Positions 9,718 through 19,128 of a stretch of DNA of 64,000 nucleotides are shown here, one piece after another. The DNA is from Candidatus Laterigemmans baculatus (GTDB lineage Bacteria; Planctomycetota; Planctomycetia; Pirellulales; Pirellulaceae). Both the position numbers and the translations under genes were made by a program. The stretch lies in contig NZ_WRPR01000011.1 of the NCBI RefSeq assembly GCF_010367455.1, positions 47,830 through 111,829 of the forward strand. Reading direction: 5' to 3'. Numbering within the stretch: the stretch's first letter is position 1; the number at the start of each line of letters is the position of its first letter. The notes beneath the pieces are model-generated. The model saw nothing but the letters and a program-made list of their open reading frames with translations. It did not search any database and was not told where the DNA came from.

Positions 9718-10027
9718 GATAGTCGGAGCACCTTTCTTCGATCAGCCGCCGGGCGCTAGCCCGAATTAATCATCAGCCGCCGGGCGCTAGCCCCCGGTTC
9801 CTTTCGCTCCGCTTGAGCCGACGGCGCTAGCCGCGGGTTCCGTCGCGCTATCGAAAGGATCGAACTCGGGATGGGATGCCGCTGCAGCGCGACGTTTTCT
9901 CGCAGTCCAAACCGCATGGGGCCCGAGGCTAGCGCCTACGGCTCAACGGGCTAATCCCGCCAGGCCCCCTGACGGGCGGCACGGTGATTGCTTTGCTCGG
10001 CGCTCGTTCCTACCTTCCCCCCCAAGG
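9718..10027. repeat. Intergenic repeat cluster: family A and family B CTAG-core arms
   Basis: This 310-base gap holds a truncated family A arm (9741-9762), a full family A arm (9772-9799), a family B arm starting TGAGCCGACGGCGCTAGCCG (9814-9839) and an inverted family B arm ending CGCCTACGGCTCA (9922-9945). The centre between the B arms is unusually long, about 80 bases. No gene or clear promoter is visible. Confidence 0.8.
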
Positions 10028-10918
10028 ATGACCGAGATGCCGACTCCGCAAGATCCCCGCACGCTCTACCCCCAGCCCCCGTTCAAGGACCAACAGCCGT
10101 TCGAAATGCCGGGCTCGAGCCAGGAGATGCGGCCGAAGCCCGACCACGGCGAAGCGTCGTACCAGGGGACCGGTAAGCTCTCGGGGATGACCGCGCTGAT
10201 CACCGGGGCCGACAGCGGCATTGGGCGGGCCGTCGCGCTGGCCTATGCGCGGGAAGGCGCTCAAGTCGCGTTCAATTACCTCTGCGAACACGAGGACGCC
10301 AAGGAGACCGAGCGGCTGATTCGCGACGCCGGAGGTGAACCGCTGGTGGTCCCGGGCGATTTGCGCGAGGAGGCGTTTTGCCAGGAACTGGTCGACAAAG
10401 TCTTTGACCGCTTCGGGCGGCTCGACATCCTGGTCAACAACGCCGCCTACCAAGAGACACGGGAGTCGATCGATGAGTGGTCGACCGAAGTGCTCGACCG
10501 GATCATCCGCACGAACATCTATGGCCCGTTCTGGCTGTGCCGCGAAGCATTGCCCAAGATGAAGCCCGGCGGCAGCATCATCAACACCGTCTCGATCCAA
10601 AGCTACGAACCGTCGCCAAACCTGCTGCCCTATTCGCTGACCAAATCCGCCTTGGCCGGGTTTACCAAAGGCGTGGCCAAGCTGGCGATGGAGCAGGGAG
10701 TACGGGTCAACGCGGTGGCTCCCGGTCCGGTCTGGACGCCGCTGATCCCGGGGTCGATGCCACTCGAGAAGATCCAGAATTTCGGCAGCAACACGCTCTT
10801 CAAACGACCGGCCCAGCCAGCCGAACTGGCTCCGTTGTACGTCTGGTTGGCCTCGCCCGAAGCCAGCTACGTCACCGCTGAAGTCTTCGGTGCCACCGGC
10901 GGCCGGACGCCGGTGTGA
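10028..10918 (+). CDS. Short-chain dehydrogenase/reductase, YghA-like
   Basis: A 296-residue SDR with about 48 extra N-terminal residues rich in Pro (DPRTLYPQPPFKDQQPFEMPG), as in E. coli YghA and Bacillus general-stress SDRs. The cofactor loop TGADSGIGRA is at residues 59-68, the NNAA motif near 137-140 and the catalytic Ser near 189 with Y202 and K206 (PYSLTKSALAG). It is a cytoplasmic NAD(P)-dependent oxidoreductase whose substrate cannot be predicted. The neighbouring DUF892 gene is also of a stress-associated family, so a role in stress response is a reasonable but unproven guess. Confidence 0.9.
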   Translation: MTEMPTPQDPRTLYPQPPFKDQQPFEMPGSSQEMRPKPDHGEASYQGTGKLSGMTALITGADSGIGRAVALAYAREGAQVAFNYLCEHEDAKETERLIRDAGGEPLVVPGDLREEAFCQELVDKVFDRFGRLDILVNNAAYQETRESIDEWSTEVLDRIIRTNIYGPFWLCREALPKMKPGGSIINTVSIQSYEPSPNLLPYSLTKSALAGFTKGVAKLAMEQGVRVNAVAPGPVWTPLIPGSMPLEKIQNFGSNTLFKRPAQPAELAPLYVWLASPEASYVTAEVFGATGGRTPV

Positions 10919-10950
10919 GGAGGGGGAGAAGGGGTTTGCCTCTCCGGAAT

Positions 10951-11075
10951 CGCACCAATCAGCCGCCACGCGCTAGCGTCCGGTTCCTCCGTCGTCGCAC
11001 CAATCAGCCGCCACGCGCTAGCGTCCGGTTCTCGCGGCGTTTTCGGGAACCGGGGGCTAGCGCCCGGCGGCTGAT
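10951..11075. repeat. Three CTAG-core family A arms, two in a 45-bp tandem repeat
   Basis: Two direct copies of a 45-base unit (CGCACCAATCAGCCGCCACG and on, starting at 10951 and 10996) are followed by an inverted arm (11048-11075) of the GGGGGCTAGCGCCCGGCGG type. The last direct arm and the inverted arm form the usual paired structure. The cluster lies between the convergent SDR and DUF892 genes. Confidence 0.85.
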
Positions 11076-11094
11076 GAGCCGAGAAACCACAGCC

Positions 11095-11583
11095 TTACGC
11101 CAAGGCCGCCTGGTTGATCTTGGTGCTCAGCTTGGTCAGCTTCTTGTCGGTCGCCTCTTCTTCGCTGAGGTTTTGTTTGAGCAACTCGAGGGCCTTGTCG
11201 TAGCCGAGGCATTTGGCCCAGGTGCAGAGCGTGCCGTAGGTGGCGATCTCGTAGTGCTCGACCTTTTGCGCGCAAGCGATCATCACGGCGTCGAGGACTT
11301 CCGAAGCATCCGCCTCCTTGATCATCTCTTCGGTCTCTTCGACCAGCCCGGCCATCGCTTCGCACTTTTGGGAGCGGGCCGCTTTGCCGGTATCTTCAAA
11401 GGCTTGCTCGACGCGTTCGATCTGATGCTTGGTTTCCTCGAGATGCTTTTCGAACGCTTCCCGCAGCTGCGGGCTGCTAGCCTTCTTGGCCATTTTCGGC
11501 AGCGCCTTGGTCAGCTGGCGCTCGGCGCTGAGGACGTCGCGGAGTTCATCGTAGAAGGCATCGGCCAAGTTTTCTAAAGACAT
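11095..11583 (-). CDS. DUF892 ferritin-like protein (YciE/YciF family)
   Basis: A 162-residue, all-helical protein. The start [21 protein letters not shown] is chosen at 11583, with GGAGAG just upstream. It carries the family pattern of four helices with Glu/His ligand positions: ERQL near residue 20, [15 protein letters not shown] near 45, and [14 protein letters not shown] near 105. The family belongs to the ferritin-like superfamily and is induced by stress in enterobacteria; the metal-dependent activity is unproven. The C-terminal [10 protein letters not shown] tail is typical. A longer upstream open frame exists but adds no family sequence. Confidence 0.9.
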   Translation of the reverse strand: MSLENLADAFYDELRDVLSAERQLTKALPKMAKKASSPQLREAFEKHLEETKHQIERVEQAFEDTGKAARSQKCEAMAGLVEETEEMIKEADASEVLDAVMIACAQKVEHYEIATYGTLCTWAKCLGYDKALELLKQNLSEEEATDKKLTKLSTKINQAALA

Positions 11584-11701
11584 CGCTCTCTCCGGTGGGG
11601 AGGCTTGAAGAATGGAAACCGCCGGGCGACACACCCGTGCCGACTGGCCTGGAACGGCGACGGTTTGCAACTCGCATGCCAGCGGCCGAGCCAGTCGCGG
11701 C

Positions 11702-12124
11702 TCAGCGGGGCAGGGGGGCCGGCAGAGCGGTCGAGGCGATCACGGCGACCGAGGGCAGGTGCACGCCCCGCTTGGCGGCTTCGAACCGCAGCGCCCGTTC
11801 AAAATAGGGGAACGGATAGCCGGGGTTGCGGCGCTGCGAGTAGCGCATCAGGGCCAGCACCAAGCGGCGGTCGAGTTGGCCGTGGTCGACCGAGACTTCC
11901 ACGCGGCGGAGGAATTCTTGCTGCTCGAATGCCGTCGCTCGCAGATTGTTCGTCAGCGTTTGCCGCAGGGTGGGCAGTCGCACGCCGCCCGGTGCCGGCA
12001 CGTCGGAGCCGACCTCGGGGGCAAAGCCCAGCGGAGCGGCCGGACCGATCTGAGCCTCGGCGGTGGCTGCGGTGGCGACGAGCAGGGCGAGCGAGACGAG
12101 GCAAGCGAGAGCCGCGGATGGCAT
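11702..12124 (-). CDS. Small exported protein of unknown function
   Basis: A 140-residue protein with a clear signal peptide (hydrophobic 5-22, cleavage near TAEAQ at 25). The mature part is mostly helical with a basic C-terminal half ([20 protein letters not shown] and [18 protein letters not shown]). I recognise no domain. It follows the DUF892 start at a 118-base distance on the same strand, so it may be in the same transcript. It is probably periplasmic. The ATG at 12124 is the only start that gives an intact signal peptide. Confidence 0.6.
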   Translation of the reverse strand: MPSAALACLVSLALLVATAATAEAQIGPAAPLGFAPEVGSDVPAPGGVRLPTLRQTLTNNLRATAFEQQEFLRRVEVSVDHGQLDRRLVLALMRYSQRRNPGYPFPYFERALRFEAAKRGVHLPSVAVIASTALPAPLPR

Positions 12125-12402
12125 AGCACTGGCTTTGGGTAAGAAGGGGGCGGTGATTCAGAAGCGGCGGGGCGCTGTTACCACTCCCCGCCTCAGCGAC
12201 GCAAGAGCGGAAACGTATGCCGAAGTGTCCAGGCAAACTGGGCAATCTTTGCCAGGCCGACTTTCGCGTCTTGGTTCCGGTTGAACCGATTCTCTGGTTA
12301 CTCGCGAATCCTCCGGCCGATGGTCTTTCCCGGGCGACGGTTCCAGCCGGTGACGCCTGTCTCGAACCATCTGTCAGTCTCCCGTAGAAGGACCTACTCC
12401 CG

Positions 12403-12843
12403 ATGAAACGCATCACTCTGCTCGCGGCGGCAGCGCTGCTTCTGACCGGCAGCCTGGGCTGCCACTCCAATGGCTGCAAGACGTGCGGTCCGCACGCCGG
12501 TGGTGGCGGAGTGCTGGGTCACGGGCACCTCGGTCAAGGGCACCTCGGGCATGGGCATGCCCACGGAGGCTGCAACGTGGCCACCGGCTGTCGCGCCTGC
12601 AAGCTCGGTTGGCAGCACGGCGGCTTGGATTACTCCGAAGGTTTGGCGACCCATCATCCCGGGCACTCGTTCCCCGGTGGGCAGTCGGCTCCTTACGGGG
12701 GCGGACGACTGGGCCACCACGGGGCTCCGGTCGGCCAGTACGGACCGGCTGGACCTCCGACCGGCGCGGTCGCCTATCCCTACTACACGACCCGCGGGCC
12801 TCGCGACTTTCTGCTCGACAATCCTCCTTCGATCGGCCGCTAG
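12403..12843 (+). CDS. Gly/His-rich lipoprotein of a planctomycete-specific type
   Basis: A 146-residue predicted lipoprotein: hydrophobic residues 5-16, lipobox S-L-G-C with Cys20. The mature N-terminus is Cys- and His-rich (HSNGCKTCGPHAGG), followed by a GHGHLGQGHLGHGHAHGG stretch that looks able to bind metal. The C-terminus PYYTTRGPRDFLLDNPPSIG is a block I recall from many planctomycete lipoproteins, but its function is unknown. A 278-base spacer upstream, shared divergently with the small exported protein, must contain both promoters; I could not identify convincing -35/-10 boxes in it. Confidence 0.75.
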   Translation: MKRITLLAAAALLLTGSLGCHSNGCKTCGPHAGGGGVLGHGHLGQGHLGHGHAHGGCNVATGCRACKLGWQHGGLDYSEGLATHHPGHSFPGGQSAPYGGGRLGHHGAPVGQYGPAGPPTGAVAYPYYTTRGPRDFLLDNPPSIGR

Positions 12844-12984
12844 ACTCGGCAGCGCGGAGGATTCCTTCTGCCGCCGCCGTGGGCTCGGCCCCGGCGGCTG
12901 GCTAAAATCGAGGCGTCTCGCGAGGGTGAGGCCCCAAATCGTCTTTGACTCCTTGGCCCCCACGGCTCTCTGGTCCGATCCGAC

Positions 12985-13956
12985 ATGGCGACCGACTTTC
13001 GCCTCAAGCAGCGTTTGCCCGAGCTAACCGAGCAGATCGTCCGCACCTATCGCCCCGACGATGGGTTGAACCACTTGGGACACTGCCCGCTGCCGAGCTA
13101 CAACGCGGTGGTCGAGATTCTGCACAACCTGCGGGACGTCCTGTATCCCGGCTATCGCGGCCGAGTGGGATTGCACCAGGGGAATATCACCTACCATGTC
13201 GGCAATCTGGTCGACACGCTGCACGACGCGATGACCGTTCAGATCGGGCGGGCCCTGCAGCACGATCATCGGGTGCGGCAGACCCACGCCGACTGCGATT
13301 CGGCAGTCGACTTCGAAGCCAAGGGCCAAGCCATGGCGATCGAGCTGCTGACCCGCATCCCGCGGCTCCGCGAAGTCCTGGCGACCGACGTCCAAGCCGC
13401 TTTCGAAGGGGACCCGGCCTGCCAGACGACCGACGAGATCGTGTTCTGCTATCCGGGTTTCGAAGCGATCACGATCTACCGGATCGCCCATGAACTGGTC
13501 CAGCTCGGCGTCCCCTTCATCCCGCGGATGATGACCGAGTGGGCGCACAAGCAAACCGGGATCGACATCCACCCCGGAGCGACGATCGGCAACCACTTTT
13601 TCATCGATCACGGGACCGGCGTGGTGATCGGCGAGACCTGCCAGATCGGCAACCACGTGAAGCTCTACCAGGGCGTCACGCTCGGCGCGCTCAGCTTCCC
13701 CACCGATGCCGACGGCCACCTGATTCGGGGAACCAAGCGGCACCCGACGATCGAGGACCGCGTCGTCGTGTATGCCAACGCGACGATCCTAGGCGGACGG
13801 ACGACGATCGGTCATGATGCGGTGATCGGCTCGAGCGTGTGGATCACGCGGAGCGTCTCCCCGTTGACGACCGTGACGCTGGAAAAACCCCAACTGCGGG
13901 TCCGAGGCTCCGCCGCCGAGAGCGATCTGAGCCCGGAGCTGAACTTCCAGATCTGA
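12985..13956 (+). CDS. cysE: Serine O-acetyltransferase
   Basis: A 323-residue enzyme of the long (EpsC-type) serine acetyltransferase group. The N-terminal two-thirds is the helical substrate and oligomerisation domain. The C-terminal left-handed beta-helix starts near residue 190 with hexapeptide repeats ([40 protein letters not shown]). Catalytic Asp and His are expected in the [21 protein letters not shown] region ([17 protein letters not shown] here). It makes O-acetylserine from serine and acetyl-CoA, the first step of cysteine synthesis. It heads a tight run of four genes whose other members look DNA-repair related. Confidence 0.93.
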   Translation: MATDFRLKQRLPELTEQIVRTYRPDDGLNHLGHCPLPSYNAVVEILHNLRDVLYPGYRGRVGLHQGNITYHVGNLVDTLHDAMTVQIGRALQHDHRVRQTHADCDSAVDFEAKGQAMAIELLTRIPRLREVLATDVQAAFEGDPACQTTDEIVFCYPGFEAITIYRIAHELVQLGVPFIPRMMTEWAHKQTGIDIHPGATIGNHFFIDHGTGVVIGETCQIGNHVKLYQGVTLGALSFPTDADGHLIRGTKRHPTIEDRVVVYANATILGGRTTIGHDAVIGSSVWITRSVSPLTTVTLEKPQLRVRGSAAESDLSPELNFQI

Positions 13957-13962
13957 GTCGCC

Positions 13963-13997
13963 CCCTTCCTGCGAAGGTGCCCCTTCCTGCGAAGGGT
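13963..13997. repeat. Short direct repeat after cysE
   Basis: The sequence CCCCTTCCTGCGAAGG occurs twice in a row with one base change. Each copy contains a small CCTTC/GAAGG palindrome. It lies between the cysE stop and the SMUG1 start and overlaps the open upstream part of the SMUG1 frame. Confidence 0.6.
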
Positions 13998-14027
13998 CCC
14001 GTTTCTTTCCAAAGCCCCCGCGAGTCC

Positions 14028-14761
<734 letters not shown>

Positions 14762-14765
<4 letters not shown>

Positions 14766-15970
14766 GCAACAAGCCGGCAATTGGGCAGCCGGCAGACGGG
14801 CAGCCGGCAGACGGGCAGCCGGCCGGTGGGCAGCCGGCCGGTGGGCAGCCGGCCGGTGGTAGGCGGTCCGAGGGTAACCGGGGAGCTGGCGGCCGCGGCG
14901 CCCGGGCCGACGTGCCGAACCGTTTCGAGCAGCTCCACCGCCAACCGGATCTTTCGGAGCTGGGCGAGGAAGACGCTCAGGAGCGGCTCGCGGCCCGCCC
15001 GCCGACGCTGTTCCTCAGCGACCGCAGCGTGAGTCTGATCAGCGAGAACCGCAGCCCCGACATTCCCTTTCGCTACAGCCTGAATCCTTACCGGGGCTGT
15101 GAACATGGCTGCAGTTACTGCTACGCCCGTCCGACGCACGAGTATCTGGGGATGTCGGCCGGGCTCGATTTCGAGACCAAGATCCTGGTCAAAGAGCAAG
15201 CGGTCCGGCTGCTGCTCGAGGAATTGGCCAAGCCGTCGTGGGAGCCCGCCCCGCTCACGCTCTCCGGCGTGACCGATCCCTACCAGCCCGCCGAGCGGCA
15301 GTGGCGACTGACGCGGGGGCTGCTGCAGGCGCTCTGCGATTGCCGGCACCCGGTCAGCCTGATCACGAAGAACGCGCTGATCGAGCGCGATCTCGATCTG
15401 CTCGCTGCGATGGCCGAAGACTCGCTCGTTCACGCGGCGATCAGCCTGACCACGCTCGACGCGCAGTTGGCGCGCGACATGGAGCCGCGGACGAGCACGC
15501 CCGAGGCTCGTCTGCGGGCCATCCGCAGCTTGACCGAAGCCGGGGTTCCGGTCCGTGTGATGGTCGCGCCGATCGTTCCTGGGCTGACCGATCACGAACT
15601 GCCGAGCCTGCTCGAGGCGGCCGCCGAAGCCGGTGCGTGCTGCGCGGGCTACACGCTGCTGCGGTTGCCTGGAGCGGTCGAGCCGGTGTTCAGAGAGTGG
15701 CTCGCCGAAGTCCGTCCCGAAGCTCACGACCGCGTGCTGGCGAAGATTCGCGAAGCTCGCGGGGGAGCACTGAACGACGCCACTTTTGGTCGGCGGATGC
15801 GCGGCAGCGGCGAGCGAGCAGCGCAGATCGGCAACCTCTTCAAACTCTTCTCGCGACAGTACGGGTTAGCCGACGAGCCGCCGCCACAGCGAACCGATCT
15901 GTTCGTCCGCCCAAGCCGTCCCGGGCGCGATCGAAGCCCAGCGGATGGGGGCCAACTGCGGCTGTTCTGA
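14762..15970 (+). CDS. PA0069/Rv2578c-family radical SAM protein (SplB-like)
   Basis: A 402-residue radical SAM enzyme. The cluster motif C-x3-C-x2-C is in NPYRGCEHGCSYCYARPTHE near residues 112-130. The family's SGVTDPYQPAER and LITKNALIERDLDLL blocks follow. This family is related to spore photoproduct lyase (COG1533) and often labelled a DNA repair photolyase, though no member's reaction is firmly known to me. The GTG start at 14762 overlaps the SMUG1 stop (GTGA). Residues 6-30 are five tandem GQPAD/GQPAG pentapeptides encoded by 15-base repeats (14778-14852), followed by a linker; the catalytic core would be unaffected by their number. Confidence 0.9.
14778..14852. repeat. In-frame 15-bp minisatellite (5 units)
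   Basis: Five consecutive 15-base units, two ending in GAC-type (GGGCAGCCGGCAGAC) and three in GGT-type (GGGCAGCCGGCCGGT), encode GQPAD and GQPAG pentapeptides at the N-terminus of the radical SAM protein. The unit is a multiple of three, so copy-number change would keep the frame. Confidence 0.9.
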
Positions 15971-15973
15971 CCC

Positions 15974-16663
15974 ATGGAGCGAGTTCCCCGCAAAGTTCTC
16001 CTGATCCCCGGGCTGTTCTACCCGCGTTGGATGCTGCTGCCTCTCCGCTACACGCTGCGGAAGAAAGGTTTTGAGGCGGAGATTTGGGACACCACGGGAG
16101 TGGCCGCGCCGCTGCCGAAAATCGTTGCGGAACTGGTCGACGCAATTCGCGGCTTCGCCTCCCCAGCCCGGCAGCCCGATGGCATAGCCTGGCAACCCGA
16201 TGGCATAGCCCGGCAGCCCGATGGCATAGCCCGGCAACCCGCTGGCGTCTCGCTCGTGACGCATTCCTTCGGCGACTGGTTGGCCCGCGCGGCCCTGGCC
16301 GAGATCGATGGCGATGGCGAGCGGCCGAGCGGCGTCGACCGGATTGTGTCGCTGGTCCCGGTGATCGCTCAGAGCCCGGCAGCCCAATTGGCCGCGCCGC
16401 TGTTTGGTCGCTGGCTGCCGCCGCTCGAAGCGATGTCCGACCCCAAGCGGGCCGCCCAGGGGCTGCCGCTGCCCGCGGGGATCGAGCGGAAGATCATTTG
16501 GGCCCGAGGCGATCTGCTGCTCCGCCGCGCTCCGCCCCAAACCGACGCGCGGACCCGCGAAGTCTATCTGTGGACGACCCATAATCTTCTGCTGGCCGAC
16601 CCGCGGGTGCATCGCATGGTCGGCGAGTTCCTCCGCGATCCGCAGCCCTGTCAGAAACATTGA
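15974..16663 (+). CDS. Alpha/beta hydrolase with an internal pentapeptide minisatellite
   Basis: A 229-residue protein beginning RKVLLIPGLFYPRWMLLPLR, the first strand and oxyanion region of an alpha/beta hydrolase. The nucleophile elbow reads V-T-H-S-F-G-D, close to GxSxG with Thr in the first position. A plausible late His is in WTTHNLLLADPRVH. Residues 65-88 are four tandem copies of a QPDGIAR-type pentapeptide, encoded by 15-base repeats at about 16169-16245 and placed just before the elbow strand, an odd position for an insertion. It begins three bases after the radical SAM stop and its own TGA is the first three bases of a family B repeat. The substrate is unknown. Confidence 0.8.
   Translation: MERVPRKVLLIPGLFYPRWMLLPLRYTLRKKGFEAEIWDTTGVAAPLPKIVAELVDAIRGFASPARQPDGIAWQPDGIARQPDGIARQPAGVSLVTHSFGDWLARAALAEIDGDGERPSGVDRIVSLVPVIAQSPAAQLAAPLFGRWLPPLEAMSDPKRAAQGLPLPAGIERKIIWARGDLLLRRAPPQTDARTREVYLWTTHNLLLADPRVHRMVGEFLRDPQPCQKH
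16169..16245. repeat. In-frame 15-bp minisatellite (about 4 units)
   Basis: Units of the form CGGCAGCCCGATGGCATAGC with 15-base spacing after overlap recur four to five times (the last one diverged) and encode RQPDGIA repeats inside the alpha/beta hydrolase. Confidence 0.85.
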
Positions 16664-16731
16664 GCCGACGGCGCTAGCCGCGGGTTCTGCACGGCGGGGC
16701 GGCGAGGCCCGAGGCTAGCGCCTACGGCTCA
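16661..16731. repeat. CTAG-core repeat, family B (paired arms)
   Basis: Left arm TGAGCCGACGGCGCTAGCCG and inverted right arm ending GCGCCTACGGCTCA. The first three bases are the stop codon of the alpha/beta hydrolase gene. Confidence 0.85.
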
Positions 16732-16850
16732 AAGAACTGAATGCGACGGGGCTTCTAACAGACCCGAGCTTTCTTGCGGCGCGGCAAATGGGTTCTGGTA
16801 AAGTAGTCACTTCCCACCTGAGCCGCGATTTCTGTGGAGGCGCTCCCCCG

Positions 16851-18311
16851 ATGCAATCTCTCCTTCTCGCTGGCATCCTCCCTGTGACGAACCGCGCGGT
16901 GTGGACAGCTCTGCTGGTCGTCTTCGGCGTCGTCTTGTCCGTGGGCACTCCCGGCAATGCGCGAGGCGAGGAAGCGGCGCCCGGGGAGGTGAAAGAGCAG
17001 GGGGCCAAAGATCCTCGCCCCAACATCTTGATCATCACCGCCGATAACCTCGGCTATGGCGATCTCGCGACTTACAACCGCGACTCCTCGATCCGAACGC
17101 CCGAGCTCGATCGCTTGGCGTCTCAAGGCGCGCGGTTGACGCAGTTCTATACCGCCTCGCCGACCTGCACCGTCTCCCGCGCTTGCCTGCTCACCGGCCG
17201 AATTCCCGAGCGCCACGGATTGGTCGATCAATTAGCCGGAGTCGAGGGAAATTATGGTGTGGGGTTGGATCAAGACGAAATCCTCATACCGCAAATGCTC
17301 AAGCAGGCGGCAACGCCCTACGCGACCGGGTGCTTTGGAAAATGGAATATTGGATTCGCCGAAGGGTCGCGGCCGACGGATCGCGGCTTTGATGAGTTTC
17401 TCGGCCACGCTTCGGGAAACATGGATTATTACCACCACCATTATCGCGACCGGCACGATCTCTATCAGGGCAGCAAAGAGCAGGGGATCAAAGAACTGTT
17501 CCGCGAAGGGACGTATGCCAGCGACTTGTTTGCCGACGCGGCGATCGAATTTATCGAGCGGAAGTCAAAACGTTCCGAGCCGTGGTTCGTCTATCTTCCC
17601 TTCAACGCTCCCCACTTTCCAACCGCGGGAAACAAACGCCCAGGTCAGGCGAATATCTGGCAGGCGCCCGAGTGGGCGTTGGCGGCGTACGGGCTGAGCC
17701 CCGACGAACCCGATCCCGCAAAGCGTTATGCGGCGGTCGTCACGGCGCTCGACGCAGCGATCGGACGAGTTCTCCAAGCGGTCGACGCGTCGGGGGAAGC
17801 GGAGCGGACGTTCGTCTTTTTCATGTCCGACAACGGGGCCTTTCGCTTGGACCGCGAAGGCCTCGACGTCGGTTCGAACGCGCCGCTCCGCAGCGGTGGC
17901 GTGACCTGCTGGGAGGGAGGATTGCGAGTCGTCGCCTTTGCCCGCTGGCCCGGACAAATCGCTGCCGGATCGGTCATCGAGGAACCGCTCTGGTCTCCCG
18001 ACTTGATGGTCGCCTGCAGCGCATTGGCGGCTGCCCCGTTGCCGGAGGACCGCGTCTACGATGGCCGCAATCCGCTGCCGGTGCTCTGCGGCGAAGCGGA
18101 GTCCCCCCACCGCTCCCTCTATTTTCGCTACCGTAACCACGCCGCGCTGCGGAAGGGGGATTGGAAGATCGTCCGCGAGAAGCCGGCGGCTCCCTGGCAG
18201 CTATTCAATTTGGCTGCCGATCCCGCGGAGACGGCCGATCGGGCTCGGCAAGAGCCGGGGCGAGTCGCCGAGCTGACGGCCGCGTTTTCTCACTGGGAGG
18301 CGTCGTTCTGA
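16851..18311 (+). CDS. Sulfatase-family protein with an altered active site
   Basis: A 486-residue exported protein. The ATG at 16851 follows a GGAGG site ten bases upstream and gives a signal-anchor (hydrophobic about 18-33). It has the overall sulfatase fold: PNILIITADNLGYGDL, GFDEFLGH, FNAPHFP, and a second metal site FMSDNG. Two core positions are altered. The formylglycine motif C-x-P-x-R reads C-T-V-S-R (TASPTCTVSRACLLTG), lacking the proline that formylglycine-generating enzyme recognises. The GKWHxG motif reads GKWNIG, replacing the sulfate-binding His with Asn. It may be inactive, have a different hydrolase activity, or be matured differently. It starts an operon with the DUF1080 gene (60 bases downstream) and another sulfatase. 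Confidence 0.85.
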   Translation: MQSLLLAGILPVTNRAVWTALLVVFGVVLSVGTPGNARGEEAAPGEVKEQGAKDPRPNILIITADNLGYGDLATYNRDSSIRTPELDRLASQGARLTQFYTASPTCTVSRACLLTGRIPERHGLVDQLAGVEGNYGVGLDQDEILIPQMLKQAATPYATGCFGKWNIGFAEGSRPTDRGFDEFLGHASGNMDYYHHHYRDRHDLYQGSKEQGIKELFREGTYASDLFADAAIEFIERKSKRSEPWFVYLPFNAPHFPTAGNKRPGQANIWQAPEWALAAYGLSPDEPDPAKRYAAVVTALDAAIGRVLQAVDASGEAERTFVFFMSDNGAFRLDREGLDVGSNAPLRSGGVTCWEGGLRVVAFARWPGQIAAGSVIEEPLWSPDLMVACSALAAAPLPEDRVYDGRNPLPVLCGEAESPHRSLYFRYRNHAALRKGDWKIVREKPAAPWQLFNLAADPAETADRARQEPGRVAELTAAFSHWEASF

Positions 18312-18371
18312 ATAAACTGTGGCGTCGGCCGGCTTTTGCATTTCTTGAACCTTGCATTTCCAGGTAGGACT

Positions 18372-19112
18372 ATGACTCGAGTTGCGTTGTTTTCACTCGC
18401 CGCCCTGTTGCTCGCTCCGCCACTCTCGGCCGGAGCTGCCGAGGCGGAGCCCCCGGAGGGCTTTCGCTCGCTGTTCAATGGCGAAAACCTGGACGGGTGG
18501 TACGGCAACAATCCGCATGTGACCGTCAAAGCGAAAGACGCGAAAAAGTCGATCGAGGAGCAGCAAGCCGAATTCAAAGAGCACTGGAGCGTCGAGAACG
18601 GCGAGCTCGTCAACGATGGCCACGGACCCTATGCGACGACCGAGGAAGAGTTCGGGGACATCGAATTCCAGCTCGAATACAAGACGGTCGCCAAAGCCGA
18701 CAGCGGCGTCTATCTCCGCGGCACGCCGCAAGTCCAGATCTGGGACACCACGGTCGAAGGGGGCAAGACCGGCCCGCCGCGACACGCCGAGCGGGGTTCC
18801 GGCGGGCTGTTCAACAACGCCGAGGACGCCCCGGGCAAACATCCGCTGGTGCACGCCGACAAACCGTTCGGCGAGTGGAACCAGCTGCGGATCCGCCAGG
18901 TCGGCAGCCGGACCTGGGTCTGGCTGAACGACAAGCTGGTCGTCGATGGTGCCGAGATGGCGAACTTCTGGGACCGCAGCAAGCCGCTGCCCGAGCGCGG
19001 ACCGATCATGCTCCAGACGCATGGCGGCGAGATTCGCTGGCGGAACATTTTCGTTCGCGAGATTCCCAAAGACGAGGCGGCGAAGATCCTCTCCCAAGCG
19101 TCCGCTAGCTAA
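18372..19112 (+). CDS. DUF1080 (3-keto-disaccharide hydrolase-like) exported protein
   Basis: A 246-residue protein with a signal peptide (hydrophobic 4-16, cleavage near AGAAEAE at 23). It holds a single concanavalin-like DUF1080 domain, starting GFRSLFNGENLDGWYG and including DIEFQLEYKT, SGVYLRGTPQVQIWD and GPIMLQTHGGEIRWRNIFVREI. DUF1080 proteins are abundant in planctomycetes; some act on 3-keto-glucosides. Translation starts at ATG 18372. It is flanked by two sulfatase genes on the same strand with 60- and 16-base gaps, which suggests joint work on a sulfated sugar or glycan. No catalytic residue is firmly assignable from sequence alone. Confidence 0.92.
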   Translation: MTRVALFSLAALLLAPPLSAGAAEAEPPEGFRSLFNGENLDGWYGNNPHVTVKAKDAKKSIEEQQAEFKEHWSVENGELVNDGHGPYATTEEEFGDIEFQLEYKTVAKADSGVYLRGTPQVQIWDTTVEGGKTGPPRHAERGSGGLFNNAEDAPGKHPLVHADKPFGEWNQLRIRQVGSRTWVWLNDKLVVDGAEMANFWDRSKPLPERGPIMLQTHGGEIRWRNIFVREIPKDEAAKILSQASAS

Positions 19113-19128
19113 AACTCTGGAGCCCACG

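Noticed and set aside
9741..9945. Insertion sequence
   Set aside because: The repeats are short and palindromic without a transposase frame; a MITE or REP-like class fits better.
14778..14852. CRISPR array
   Set aside because: Units are directly adjacent without spacers and are in frame with a protein, so this is a minisatellite. No other array with unique spacers is seen in the window.
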